Source of the DNA: Batkoa obscura
Lineage: Eukaryota > Entomophthoromycota > Entomophthoromycetes > Entomophthorales > Batkoaceae
NCBI GenBank assembly: GCA_030770535.1
Contig: JASVEC010000019.1
Location: 496,001 to 560,000 of the forward strand
Reading direction: 5' to 3'
Length of the DNA stretch: 64,000 nt
Both the position numbers and the translations under genes were made by a program. The number at the start of each line of letters is the position of its first letter. The first letter of the stretch is position 1. Positions 20,038 through 31,323 of this stretch are shown here, piece by piece. The notes beneath the pieces are model-generated. The model ran no database searches. It saw only the letters and a list, made by a program, of their open reading frames with translations, and was not told the DNA's origin.

Positions 20038-21840
20038 TTTAGTATTAAACTAATTTATTCAATACATTTTACTATACTTATATCAATAGTGATAATTTTT
20101 TGAAAGGTAAAAAAACCAATGCATTTTTATTTCATGTATTTTCTAAAGTTTCGGATCTCAGGTTCCGTGAATGAACAAATTTAGTTAAATTAATAGCATA
20201 TCTTCCTTATATACTAGTGATCAGTAGATAAACTTGTATAAAGACATAATGACTATCAATGATATAAAAAATTATAAGGTTATATTATAAACATACTTCT
20301 AAATAAATAGAACAAATTTCATGAAACTCTAGAATATGTTACCTTAAACAAGCATTTACTATATATAAGATGAATTGATATTTTTTGTATAAAGTTTTGA
20401 AGGTTTCAAACTACGGTAAAGCTGAAGGAAATGGGCTTTATAATTAGAACAAAGACTCTTATTGTATTATATCTATTTTGGAATATGAAAAGCGATTTCA
20501 TATTTAATCATTTTTATTGGTATTTTATTTTTGAAACCTCAATGATTGTAAGGTACAAATTGGGGTATCATTTATAAAAATCAATTTTTTTTTACATATA
20601 GGAATCAAGCAAATTTAAAGATAACTGGCAGAAAAAGACTCTGATATATAAACCAGTATATATATATTGATGCTTGTAACTTAGTTTCAACCAAGTATAT
20701 AAGTCCCTAAGATTTAATGTCTTCAAACTATCTTAATTGTACATCCATAAAACTAGCATTTGTAAGTGTTTTAATTTGAGCTTATTTACGAAGTTATCTT
20801 GAATGGCATTTAAGAGCCAAAAAATAATTACTGGTTAATATAATTATTATCAATCCGAAATTAAGGATTAAGGATTGTTAGAAACTTTATGAACAAGACA
20901 AGTAAGAAATAACTTTATAAAACAGTTAGTAATTTTTGTAGTAAGGTTTTGTAGTATTTTTTTAATGAAAAAATAAAAGAATATTTTTCTTTTGATATCT
21001 TGAAAGAACTGGAGGTTCCCAATCATCTGTTTTATAAGTACAAGGTTTATCAAAAAGGGAAATAGAGAAAAGGTGAGTTAAAGATGAGTTAAGCATGAAA
21101 GTACTGTGGACACAAGTGAGATATGAATCAGGCAATTAATCGAAGGTAGCATAATTTAAGGGTTACTGGTCTTAACCAGATCAAAATGTATTTTAGTTGA
21201 TTTTTATCTGACTTTATATATTGGATCCAAGTGTGAAGTGATATAGGAGCGTTATTAGCTTTTTTTTAATATCTGTTAGTTGCTTATCTTTATATTGTAT
21301 AATAAATGAAACAGATCATAACGGCAGAACACACATCCATATGCTTTTTTGAATAAAAACTATACAAATTTTGTTTTCAGTTTTAAATATGAGATTAATT
21401 GTAAACTATTTTATTAATGAAATACTATTAAAATCTCATGATAATAATAAAAATAAGTCTTTTTAATGTTTAGTAATTTTAGTAATTTGATTTTATACTA
21501 TTGCTTCTACATGTCGTTTTTTTAATATATTAAAATTAATTTATTTGTTCGAATTTTTATATAGAACATACATCAGCTTAGTAACATAAAATATTCTTTA
21601 GCTCTTTTTTGTAAGATAAAACTAAATGTAATAGCATAATACTAGTTTTGATGCATTTAATTAAGATTGTGTAGGCTATTTATAATATCTACAAAACATG
21701 TGTTATTTAATAATTAATAAGATGCCACTATATTAATTCTATAACTATTCCACACTGTTAATTAATATACAGCAAATTGGAAATATTAGCAGGCGCTTAT
21801 TTATTAAAGTCTATAAGCATTTGTTTACTAAATAGACAAA
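20038..21840. other. Long intergenic region without a recognised gene
   Basis: About 1.8 kb of AT-rich sequence. Short ORFs here (for example 20868-21053 minus) have no family resemblance. No tRNA, tandem repeat or peptide-like ending HWP found on either strand. Confidence 0.35.
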
Positions 21841-21844
21841 ATAT

Positions 21845-21941
21845 AGGGGTGTTTTTTAGCTTCATCACCTTTTCTATCTTTTAACTGCTACTTGAGTGGA
21901 AAAATTGTTAGTGAAACTCTTAAACACAAAATTACATCCTC
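21845..21941 (-). mobile_element. MITE family copy M
   Basis: AGGGGTGTTTTTTAGCTTC...AAAATTACATCCTC with ATAT duplication (21841-21844, 21942-21945). Confidence 0.88.
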
Positions 21942-21949
21942 ATATGTTT

Positions 21950-22156
21950 GATACAAATAAAAAGCTTAAATTAATACCACTCTCTTGGATTAAGTCTTAC
22001 TTTGATCATGAGGTATATCACAGAATTCAATTTCTAATTGTAGGTAGGAATGTAACATCCTATTATTATAGTGGTCCTGATTTACTTTTTAAAGTTTATA
22101 GTATCTATAAAGCTCAAAGTGGATTTGGCGATAATTTATATTCCAACATACATTAA
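21950..22156 (+). pseudogene. Unidentified ORF fragment next to MITE M
   Basis: An open frame runs from the MITE end to a TAA at 22156 and reads like protein (LIPLSWIKSYFDHEVYHRI, then GPDLLFKVYSIYKAQSG). The ORF has no convincing start of its own; the upstream part is MITE sequence. It may be the C-terminal remnant of a gene disrupted on its 5' side. I do not recognise the family. Confidence 0.3.
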
Positions 22157-22536
22157 AATCAGTTTTTTCTTTCAATTATTATAATTATTAGGATGATAAA
22201 TTTATATAATATCCAAATTATGGATAAATTTTAGTCGAAAACGCAATTGTTCATTAATATCACATTATATAAGTGATTTGTTTGTATAGTCAACGCTATA
22301 AAATATATAAAAATCGGAATTACATGGTTCTAGAATGGAATATACGGAAAAACAGTTCTATTTTTGATAATAGTTTAATTAAATTGGACTAAAGATTTAT
22401 AAATAGGTAGATGAATTTATTACACATGGACTCAATAAGCTCCATTTTAACCAGTATAAAAAACAAAGACATTAATATTCTTGCATTAAACCTGTTTATG
22501 CTATATTGTAACATCTACAGTCCTAGTCTGGAACAA

Positions 22537-22545
22537 ATATATAAA
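22537..22545 (+). promoter_or_regulatory. TATA box of HWP gene 2
   Basis: ATATATAAA about 75-80 bp upstream of the ATG at 22616. It differs from the AAGAAGTATAAATAG context of the other peptide genes. Confidence 0.45.
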
Positions 22546-22615
22546 CCCAAAAGGTCAAATGGTTTTTGAGTTATTTTGAAAACAAACTTTTTCATTTAAA
22601 AATAATAATTAAAAG

Positions 22616-22753
22616 ATGAACTTCAATTTAATCTTCGCATTTGCCCTATCTGTTTTATCAATTAATTCTTATCTTGTTGCTCATGATAATCCCGTTATTC
22701 CAAAAACTACAGTTGTTGGTAACGACGAAGGTCCTCCTGGACATTGGCCTTAA
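22616..22753 (+). CDS. HWP secreted peptide precursor 2, divergent (45 aa)
   Basis: A 45-residue precursor. Residues 1-22 (MNFNLIFAFALSVLSINSY...) form a good signal peptide unrelated in sequence to that of the other members. A pro-region with DNPVIPKTTVVGNDEG follows and the protein ends Pro-Pro-Gly-His-Trp-Pro, then TAA. It lacks the NNQPA spacer and the long cassette. Because only overall layout and the last residues are shared with the 41-aa genes, selection seems to hold the C-terminus. Same inferred role: a processed secreted peptide. Confidence 0.75.
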   Translation: MNFNLIFAFALSVLSINSYLVAHDNPVIPKTTVVGNDEGPPGHWP

Positions 22754-24106
22754 ATTTACCCATATGCATATTTATTTATATGTATGTATAATCCATTTAC
22801 CTTATTCCATAACCGGTTGGCTTATATATTAGTAAAAACGAATATAGTATAACTTTGATTATTTTAAAACTTTATTTTTTAGCTACATATACTTTAGATA
22901 CTCTTGAATATTTAAGTTCAGATTATACCAAAATAAAATTAATAAATGTAGCAAATTTTTCCTCGGCTTAAAGCATTTCCTTTCAATCATTGGAAAAAAA
23001 CAATGTAATATATGAGCAGTAGGATTTGACTTTAATCACTATTAATGACACTGATTCACTAGTGAAGTTAAGAATAAAAAGTAACATCAAAGGATTTAGT
23101 TCTTGATTCATAAACATCAAATAGTTAATAAAAAGTTTCTTTTGGCATTAATCATTCATTGATTTAGTACTATTTGGTAAATTTTTTACCTTTGAGTTAA
23201 ATACATCTTTGTCTATATTAACTTTATGAAATGAACTAATTAATCAACATAATCTAATAGAATTTTATTTTTATGATGAAGTGATCTGCCGTTAACCAAA
23301 CTCAGTACAAAATCGATACATCCATTCAAGGTTTAAATTTCTGGACCACAATTTTTAATGGGTTTTAAAGCTATAAAATCTTGATCTGCTATATATGTTT
23401 GATTTGTAAATTACCTTTTAAGTGGAAACTTCTAAAGTATTTATTTTATATTAATTTTTGTTTTCTACCTTGGGTTTGAAGAGCTGATCATATATCTGTT
23501 AAACTATTAATAAAAGTGGGGCTTGAAATACTGTCCCAAGTAAAATACCTCAACTTGATAAGGTTTTATTCCCCCTAAAGGGCAAAGTAGGATACATATA
23601 TATTTGATATTTCCAGTTCAATAATCAACTGGAGTAATCAGTGCAATCACTTCATAAAGACAGTTGGATACTTTTACGTTTCCATAGAGCAAGATTTGAA
23701 GGATACTTTTTCTCTGAAGCAAGTCATTTTGTTCTAGTATTACTAATACTGTTATGGAAGATTATTAATAAAATTGTCGAAATCATTGATAGTTAGAACA
23801 ATGAAATTAGTTATATTATAAAGAAATTGGGTCTACTTCCAATTCTTTATAAATTTGAGGTGGCAATAACATTTAGTAACTCATTATCTCAATAAGCTAC
23901 TTTTATTTATAATGAATATCCAGTTTACAAAACTAGTTATCCATAAAATGCTTTTGTTGCTAAAACACATTAATATCTGAACTATGATTCTAATTTAAAA
24001 TTAGATTAAATCAATGCTTAATTTCCTTAGGTCCATTCTTATATAATCTAAATAACGGGTTTATACTGGTCTCATTGATGTTTTTGTTTTTGACATTTAA
24101 TGAAGA
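22754..24106. other. Intergenic, possible old element remains
   Basis: No intact gene. Part of 23270-23800 is less AT-rich and may hold remains of a very old, broken retroelement, but the resemblance is too weak to assign. Confidence 0.3.
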
Positions 24107-24110
24107 ATAT

Positions 24111-24209
24111 GGGAGTGTTTTTTTTGACTTCATTATTTTTTCCATTTTTTAAGCGCTATTTAAGCAGAAAATGTGTTAGTAAAATTCTTAGACACAAAAA
24201 TACATCCCC
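24111..24209 (-). mobile_element. MITE family copy N
   Basis: GGGAGTGTTTTTTTTGACTTC...AAATACATCCCC with ATAT duplication (24107-24110, 24210-24213). Confidence 0.9.
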
Positions 24210-24335
24210 ATATAATTAACTTGAAACAATATGTAAGATTTAAATAGAAAATTTGTTTTATAAAATAAGCAAAATAAATAAATTAGTATAAATATTCAAT
24301 ATTTATTAATAAACTTAGATGAAAAAGAAATGTAC

Positions 24336-24434
24336 AGAGATGTCTTTTTTTGGTTTTATCACTTTTTTCATTTTTTTAAAGGTTGTTTGAACACAAAGAT
24401 TATTAGTAAAATTGTTACAAAAAAGTACATCCTT
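24336..24434 (-). mobile_element. MITE family copy O
   Basis: AGAGATGTCTTTTTTTGG...TATTAGTAAAATTGTTAC...GTACATCCTT; flanks GTAC and GTAT. Confidence 0.75.
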
Positions 24435-24635
24435 GTATATTATTTAAAATGAGGTTGTGATGTTATAATCATGCTTTACAATGCAACTTGGAGTCAAAAT
24501 AATGATATTGAGATATTTGAATTTTCAATTCTCCTTTACTTTAACTAAATGTTGTGGAAAATTTTATCATTTAAACCTAAATAACAATAACAATAGTAAT
24601 TTAAAGACCAGCTTTTAAATTATTATTGACATTAA

Positions 24636-25544
24636 TCAATTAGATTGTTTCAATTTAATAAAGTAAGTTTTATCAAAGAAGGAAGAATCGCTATACCATT
24701 CTCCCACTTGATTAATTTCTTTTAAAAAGATGCTATTAGTTAAAAATAGTAGTGAATTAAAAAAACCTTGTAAACCAGAAAAAAAGGCGCCAATATCACC
24801 AATAGTAGAAACGGTCATCTTATTCAATTCAATTTTAAAGATAGCAAATATAAACACAACCATATAAAACACATAGCTAATTAAAGGTATTAATGGATAA
24901 ATGAATAGTCGTATAAAGGCTCTATATTGTATTGAAGAGCCATTACTTCCACTACCGATTCCTGATCGACTTAACATGCGCTTCTTTAATGCTAAATAGT
25001 AGATGATTACAATATAAATAATGGGACATATAAACACGGTAATAAAAGTAGCTCCAAACTTAGTAGCTAAAATCCAAACAACTCCATTGTTTTTCATATT
25101 AAAGCCACATCCATCTGCTGTCCTTATCCTATCAAAAGCTAGTGGCAATGTACTTAATATTATAGATAGTATTGGTGCTATACTGTACGTTAATACCCTC
25201 ATTGTTAAAGTTAATCTTAGTTCATATTTGATTGCTAATAAGAATATAATTGATATAGTAGCTGCATAAAACATTGATAAGGATATGGATAAAATTTCCA
25301 TCCATTGATAGATTTTACACGCTATTGGTGGCAAATCAATAAATATAAACCCTATTTGACATATTGAATATAATAAATCACTTATTAATATGAATACGGA
25401 AATTAAATAAGGTATATTATTGTTGACTCGATTGTTGATAAAAGATACAGTAATAAATAAAAGTAATGAATATAATGTTACTATTATGGATAGTGAGTTA
25501 GCATAGTATTGTAACATATACTCTGTAAATTGTGATCTAAACAT
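24636..25544 (-). CDS. Seven-transmembrane receptor-like protein (cAMP-receptor/Git3-like layout)
   Basis: A 302-residue protein with seven hydrophobic spans: about 16-38, 45-68, 78-104, 112-132, 153-182, 208-236 and 249-274. TM2 carries ISDLLYSI. A Cys before TM3 (PPIACKIY) and one in extracellular loop 2 (DGCGF) could form the usual GPCR disulfide. TM7 has the GLQGFFNSLLFLTN block typical of cAMP-receptor-like and Git3-like fungal/amoebal GPCRs. A Ser/Gly-rich third intracellular loop follows KKRMLSR. Predicted role: plasma-membrane sensor coupled to a G protein; ligand unknown. Paralogues: 43211-44116 (intact), 54973-55865 and 62252-63144 (broken). Confidence 0.82.
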   Translation of the reverse strand: MFRSQFTEYMLQYYANSLSIIVTLYSLLLFITVSFINNRVNNNIPYLISVFILISDLLYSICQIGFIFIDLPPIACKIYQWMEILSISLSMFYAATISIIFLLAIKYELRLTLTMRVLTYSIAPILSIILSTLPLAFDRIRTADGCGFNMKNNGVVWILATKFGATFITVFICPIIYIVIIYYLALKKRMLSRSGIGSGSNGSSIQYRAFIRLFIYPLIPLISYVFYMVVFIFAIFKIELNKMTVSTIGDIGAFFSGLQGFFNSLLFLTNSIFLKEINQVGEWYSDSSFFDKTYFIKLKQSN

Positions 25545-25709
25545 TAGTGAAAATGGATTCTCAGTTTTTATTTATTTTTTATTTATAGTATAGTTCAATT
25601 AATAAATTGAAATTCTATAAAAGCTTAATTTAGTAATTGAATTTAACTAATTAATTGAATTCATTATTATCGTTGTTTCGCGAACATTTAAATTATATTT
25701 AGAAATAAC
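25545..25709. other. Promoter side of the 7TM gene
   Basis: The 5' flank of the minus-strand 7TM gene. It is AT-rich with no obvious TATA consensus like that of the peptide genes. Confidence 0.35.
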
Positions 25710-25713
25710 ATTT

Positions 25714-25807
25714 GAGATGTGTTTTTTGTTGAAGAATTTTACTAATAGCTTTCTACTCAAATAGTGCTTAAAAGATGGAAAAAGTGATGAAATAAAAAAA
25801 CACCCCC
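25714..25807 (+). mobile_element. MITE family copy P
   Basis: GAGATGTGTTTTTTGTTG...AAAAAACACCCCC with ATTT on both sides (25710-25713, 25808-25811). Confidence 0.88.
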
Positions 25808-25811
25808 ATTT

Positions 25812-26995
25812 GTATTATCAAACATTGATACATCCCATCATTATTACTATATAAGGTAATTTTAATTATTTAATATTATTAGTGTTATTAAAGTTATTAA
25901 GTTAAATGTTAAGCTTATAGTATTAAGGCTGTTATTTGTTAGTTCTTAATGATATTATAACATTGCTTGATTTTAAATTAAGAACTTAATTTATTCACTC
26001 TTATCATCTATAACTTATATTTTATTATTAAAATAATACCAACTCAATGTATTTTAAACCTATAAATACAAAAAAAGAAGTAATATACAAGCTAACTAAC
26101 TCCTTTTACTAATACAAAGAGTGTCATCTAATAGATCAACTTTTATTTATAAAAAGAGGGACTCAAATTGAAATAGTTTATTATTAATATTTAATACTAT
26201 TTTATAAAATAAAAACCTTAATTTTAAATCTTTCATTTCATTGGTTTGTTGAATTAAATTCTTCAATACCACGTTACTTTAAAATAATTCGATGTATATT
26301 TACTTTGTTTAGAATGTTGATATTACAATATAGAGCTGTAGTAAGATGTTGAATATTATTAATGTAGTTGAAGTTTTCTAATTACTTAAAAAAATAATAT
26401 TTTTTAAAGAATATTATTGATGTATCATCAGTTACTTGTTTTTTGGTCTTAAAGCTATTGCTTTAATTGAAGATAAACTGATTATTGAAATAGATCTTAT
26501 GAGTGTAATAATTCAACTCTACTCTACTCTACTTCAACCAGTTTCTCTATTCATTTTGAGTTAACTTTTTCTTGAAATATGAGCTTAAAAAGTTCAATAA
26601 ACTAATTTCAAGATGACATTTTGTTTTTTTTATTAAAATTAAAATAGAGCTAAGTTGAAATGCTTCAGAAGTGAGAACAGCTTAGATAATACTTATCACT
26701 ATAAAATCATCAACAAAAGAATAACTTGAATTTAAACTCCTATTAACATAAGCAACTAAAAAGCTACATTATACTCTGAATTTCATATTTAACTTATTTT
26801 TGTATTACTTTTAATTTGCTTTATAGCTTAGTTTTTGATCATTAATGTAAAATTTATTAAAAGTTTATAAAACTTAAAAGTATAATAATTTAGTATTAAA
26901 ACTATTACCTTGTTAAGCAGTCAAAAAGGCATTAAATTATACTCCTAAATTATTTTTTTAATAAAAATTACAAAAATTTATAGTGAACTTATAAT
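25812..26995. other. Intergenic, AT-rich
   Basis: About 1.2 kb of very AT-rich DNA. I find no gene, tRNA or HWP-type ending on either strand. Confidence 0.4.
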
Positions 26996-26999
26996 ATTT

Positions 27000-27098
27000 A
27001 GGGATGTATTTTTGTATTTAAGAATTTTACTAACAATTTTTTTACTCAAATAGCGCTTAAAAGATGGAAAAAATAATGAAACCAAAAAAAACATCCCC
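27000..27098 (+). mobile_element. MITE family copy Q
   Basis: AGGGATGTATTTTTGTATTT...AAAAAACATCCCC with ATTT duplication (26996-26999, 27099-27102). Confidence 0.9.
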
Positions 27099-27331
27099 AT
27101 TTTCTAATTTTAAAGAAAGATAATTAAGTAATTAAGTTATTTAATTAAATCTTTTTTAATAAAAGTAAATATCAACTAATTTTGCTTTATTATTAGCTTT
27201 ATATCATATTATCATTTAAATATTTAAATAAAATAATACTACACTTTTATAAAGTATTTCCTACTGATAAATAGATAACAAATGACATTTTAATTAGTGT
27301 TTGATAAGGTAAAATAAAAGAAATAATATAT

Positions 27332-27429
27332 GAGGATTCATTTTTATATTTAAGAATTTTATTGGGAATCCTTCCACTCAAATAGCGCTTAAAAATGGAA
27401 AAAGTAATGAAACTAAAAAAACAAACCCC
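27332..27429 (+). mobile_element. MITE family copy R
   Basis: GAGGATTCATTTTTATATTT...AAAAACAAACCCC; flanks ATAT and ATGT. Confidence 0.82.
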
Positions 27430-27967
27430 ATGTTATTAAACTATTTAATATTAAATCAAATAATAAAAGTCCTTTTTGAAGGATTAGTTTTGTAATTTCT
27501 AATCATTTATACTTTGATAAGATAAATAAAAAAAGCGATTTAATTGTTTTAGACCTAAGAATATTAAAAAAATTTATAAAAACGGTTAATTATAAATTGA
27601 ATAAAAATAGTAATCAATCCCTTGCCAAACCTAAGATAAATAAAATACGAACTATTTTCATTACATAAATCATAGGCTTATTATCCAATTGATAATTCAA
27701 TATACTAGTAAATATTACTATTTATCTGTAATAACTAATTATCGCTTTTAATATAGACTGAAGATGCAAGCACAAGCTTAATAACTTGTTGTGTTTTATA
27801 GAATAAACAAGTAATCTAATTATAAAATATATCATTTTCTCATCTAAAGAATAACATAAATAAGAATCTAAATTTCAATAAGTTTCAATAAATTAGTATA
27901 AATTAATATAAAAATGAATTCAAATTGCATTGATTTCTATTTTAATTAAAATCAAAATTAAAGAAAA
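27430..27967. other. 5' flank of S28 gene 2
   Basis: AT-rich upstream region. TATAAAT-like strings occur 50-70 bp before the ATG, but no single box stands out. Confidence 0.35.
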
Positions 27968-29374
27968 ATGAATTCAATTTATAATCTCCTTTTCTTTTTA
28001 TTTCCACTGTTCATTCATAGCAATTTCTTATATTTTAAATACAGAGATCCATCACCTACTCAATTAGCTCATAATAGTCGATTACTTAATTCAGTACAAC
28101 AATTATGGTTTAATCAATCTTTATCCCATAATAATTCTGAATTAGAATCTGGTTATTGGTCCCAACGTTATTTTATAAATGATCAATATTATCGTCCTGG
28201 AGGTCCAGCTTTCTTATTTATTGGTGCGGAAGGAGAATTATATGGGGATTATTGGACGACTAATTCAATCTTAACAACGGCAGCAGAACAACAAGGAGGT
28301 ATTATCTATGCATTAGAACATCGATTCTATGGTGAATCTTATCCAAAACAAGATTTATCTTTAAATAGTTTAAAATATCTAACATCTGAATTAGCTATTT
28401 TAGATATTGTTAATTTTGTTAAAGATATAAGTGAGAAAAATAAGAATACTCAATGGATTTTACATGGCGCTAGTTATGCAGGGAATTTAGCTGCTTGGGC
28501 AAAATACAAGTATCCAGATACATTTCATGGGGCTATTGCTTCATCAGCTGCATTAGAAGCTAAAATAGATTTCTTTGAATATGATTTAATGGTTCAAAAA
28601 GCATTATTAACTCACGGAGGACAATCATGTTTAAATTATCATTTAGAAAACTTTGAATTTATTAATAATATATTATTGAATGGAAGTATAGAAGAGAAGT
28701 ATGAATTGAAAAAGAGATTCACATGTGAAACTGTTAAAGATGATGAGTTTGGTTTAGCTTTTTTATATTTATCTGCTTTAGTTCAATATAATGAAAAAAA
28801 TAATTTAAAAAATTATTGTAATTCATTAATGTTAAATGGGACATCAAAAGAAAAGTTTGAAGATTTTATTAGAGATTTTAAACTCCGTTTAAATAACAAG
28901 AAATGCGGAGAGGACTTCAATTATTTAAAATACAGTTCAATTGAAAAACCGAATCGTGGAGATGCTTTTAGACAATGGATGTATCAATGTTGTACTGAAT
29001 TTGGATATTGGCAAACAGCCCCATTAAATCAATTACCAGTAAGATCGAAATTATTAACTATTAATTTTAATATGGAATTCTATTGTAAAAATACATTTGG
29101 AATTAATAATAATTTAATATTAAATGTAACAAAAACAAATTTAAATTATAACAGTAAAAATATTAAAGTTAATAATTTATTATTAGTTAATGGTCAATTA
29201 GATCCTTGGTCTTCATTATCTATTATTAATTCAACATATGATTCAATGAAAATTATTAATGTTATTAATGGCTCACATTCAATGGATATCTATAAACCAG
29301 ATAGTAATGATCAATTAGAAGTAGTAGATGCTAAACAAAAAATATTACAATTTATTAATCAAATTTTGAAATAA
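27968..29374 (+). CDS. S28-family serine carboxypeptidase, paralogue 2
   Basis: A 468-residue protein aligned along its length with the one at 8519-9958. The signal peptide covers about residues 1-18 (MNSIYNLLFFLFPLFIHS). The catalytic Ser is about residue 169 in HGASYAGN, where paralogue 1 has GGSYPGN. The acid is Asp412 in NGQLDPW and the base His437 in NGSHSMD. LWFNQSL, YALEHRFYGESYP and QCCTEFGYWQ are conserved. All catalytic residues remain, so it should be an active secreted or vacuolar peptidase acting at proline bonds. Codon use is more AT-biased than in paralogue 1. No intron needed. Confidence 0.92.
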   Translation: MNSIYNLLFFLFPLFIHSNFLYFKYRDPSPTQLAHNSRLLNSVQQLWFNQSLSHNNSELESGYWSQRYFINDQYYRPGGPAFLFIGAEGELYGDYWTTNSILTTAAEQQGGIIYALEHRFYGESYPKQDLSLNSLKYLTSELAILDIVNFVKDISEKNKNTQWILHGASYAGNLAAWAKYKYPDTFHGAIASSAALEAKIDFFEYDLMVQKALLTHGGQSCLNYHLENFEFINNILLNGSIEEKYELKKRFTCETVKDDEFGLAFLYLSALVQYNEKNNLKNYCNSLMLNGTSKEKFEDFIRDFKLRLNNKKCGEDFNYLKYSSIEKPNRGDAFRQWMYQCCTEFGYWQTAPLNQLPVRSKLLTINFNMEFYCKNTFGINNNLILNVTKTNLNYNSKNIKVNNLLLVNGQLDPWSSLSIINSTYDSMKIINVINGSHSMDIYKPDSNDQLEVVDAKQKILQFINQILK

Positions 29375-29465
29375 ATTTTTTAATTTTTATTATTAATTTT
29401 GATTTTCTTTAATAAAGTTAATAAACTATTTTAAATATTCAAATATTTATAGTTAATTAAAATAT

Positions 29466-29564
29466 GGGGATGTATTTTTGTGTTTAAGAATTTTACTAGC
29501 AAATTTTCCGCTTAAATAGTGCTTAAAAAATGGAAAAAGTAATGAAGTTAAAAAAAACACTCCC
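29466..29564 (+). mobile_element. MITE family copy S
   Basis: GGGGATGTATTTTTGTGTTT...AAAAAAACACTCCC with ATAT duplication (29462-29465, 29565-29568). It lies 90 bp after the S28 stop codon. Confidence 0.92.
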
Positions 29565-29711
29565 ATATTTTGATTATTTACAGAGTAATAGCAATAAATC
29601 AATCTTATATTAATAAAACCTCTGCTTTTTAACATTTAAAATAGTATAGTAAAAAACTATTAATGATCATCCTTTTTAAATTCACAGCAAAATTATTTGC
29701 TAAATTTGAAC

Positions 29712-29786
29712 ATAGATACTAATAATTTTTTTACTTAAATAGTGCTTAAAAGATAGAAAAAGTCATGAAGCCAAAAAAACACCCCC
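29712..29786 (+). mobile_element. MITE copy T, left end missing or decayed
   Basis: TACTAATAATTTTTTTAC, TAGTGCTTAAAAGATAG and the ending AAAAAAACACCCCC match the family. The left terminus is not recognisable. Confidence 0.65.
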
Positions 29787-29929
29787 ATATTTATTTTTAG
29801 CATCTTCAATATTTCAATATATAACCTTTTTTTTTGATTTTATAGATATTACATTATATTTATTAATAATAAAAATCAGAAAATTCACTCTAATTTTTAA
29901 TTAATAACAATATAAGGTTTAATTTAATG

Positions 29930-30250
29930 TTTAAAGTCAGTGATAGCAAATTTTAATTACATTGCATTAGCTATATTAATAGCTAGCTAGTTATTAATAA
30001 AAATTAAATGATTATAGATAGAATATAAACAATATAAGCAATAAAGAAAGTAAGTCACATTGGATTTGTAAGTAACGTATATAATATAATATAATTTTAT
30101 AAGATAATAAAATCTTTAATATTTATATTTTAATGATATTATAATTTATAATAAAACTTTAATTAAAGTTGATAGTATAAATGTATTAATCTAATATTAA
30201 TAAAGTAGTTTGTTTAAAACTTAAACACAAAAGCACATCCTCATATTCTT
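29930..30250 (-). pseudogene. Decayed HWP peptide gene and promoter
   Basis: On the minus strand, sequence from about 30060 aligns with the peptide genes at 33026-33151 and relatives. The reading begins ATG, then TGA, then LTFFIAYIVYILSIII and another stop, in place of MQLTFLIAYTVYIMSVIT. The alignment continues upstream through the 5' flank, including GTTTGTTTAAAACTTAAAC near 30210, which matches GTTTGTTTATAACTTAAATG of the 33-37 kb copies. No HWP end survives. This is a dead family member. Confidence 0.65.
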
Positions 30251-30252
30251 AT

Positions 30253-31323
30253 TATCTTGGTAAAAAAAGTGATACAATTATTAACTTTCATTAGCCTAAA
30301 AATAAAGGATCATTCGTTAGTTATTATAATATTAGTAAATTAAATAATGATCATAGTATGATAGCAGATGCTATATATTAGTATACTTTCAATATACAAA
30401 ATGGTTTGAATTTAAACCAATTTTATATTGGTGGTATATATGATAATGAGAGAGACTTTAAAACATCACTTTTAACATCATATAAGATTGAAACAAACGA
30501 ATTAAAGACATTATTTAATACTTGAGTAGTTACTAGGGGCGAAATGTCCACATTAAACGATAAGATTAATTATTTTGAATCAAAGAGTGAGTTTAGTTAT
30601 CAATCACGAATAAAATTTCACCAGCCATATGGATATAATTTATTAAATGGTATATTAACTATTAATAAATTTAACAATTCAAGAAAGAATGAAACAATTA
30701 AAATAGTAAAAGTGGAAAATTCTATTTATTTCAATCTACAGTTGCTGTAAATTTAGGCCCTTATAAATTAAATACCAGTTCCCTTAATCTCGAAGAAGCA
30801 AACTTTACTTTCAGTTTAGATTTTGGTTGTATGGCGTATTATAATTAATAGCTTAACTTTTTTACTCAATTGCTCGGATTTGTTGACAGTGATAGAATTT
30901 AATCAATTGATACTAATACTTGGTGTATTGTCGTTAATTTATTATTTTTTGTTATTGTAGAACTGGTAAAGTATGTACTATATTACAATAATAAGAAATA
31001 ATACTAAGGATAGTAGCAATGCTAATAAATCAATGGAATTTAGTCTAGGCGGCTCTACAGGTGTAGCTTTTCTAATACTTTTGATCTTATCAATCTATTA
31101 TAAACAAAGAACAAAGAGGAATCGACCATTTGAATGAGTAATGTATCCAATTATAACTAAATCTACTGATATGTTTAATCCATATAATAACGAAAAATCA
31201 GTTGCATTCCGATATTCTCATGATTTTAATGAAGATTTGGTTCAATCATTTGAAAAGATATACTCTAAAAAAATAACTGATATGAAGATTGTAATCGAAG
31301 GTAATAGAGAGTTACCAAACTAA
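30253..31323 (+). pseudogene. Kelch-type membrane protein relic
   Basis: Fragments of the kelch family lie in order on the plus strand, mostly in one frame with several internal stops and one frameshift near 30740. They include SYYLGKKSD, QFYIGGIYDNERDF, YNLLNGILTINKF, a later block ANFTFSLDFGCMAYYN, and SIDTNTWCIVV, which corresponds to the end of the intact propeller at 40395-41519. A transmembrane segment (GGSTGVAFLILLILSIYYK) and basic tail (QRTKRNRPFE) follow, then after a stop an in-frame acidic/charged tail (31141-31323). No start codon or signal survives. Confidence 0.7.

Noticed and set aside
23270-23800. Faint resemblance to an old LTR-type retroelement coding region
   Set aside because: Only scattered residues agree; if real it is a very old broken fossil. 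Not enough to annotate.
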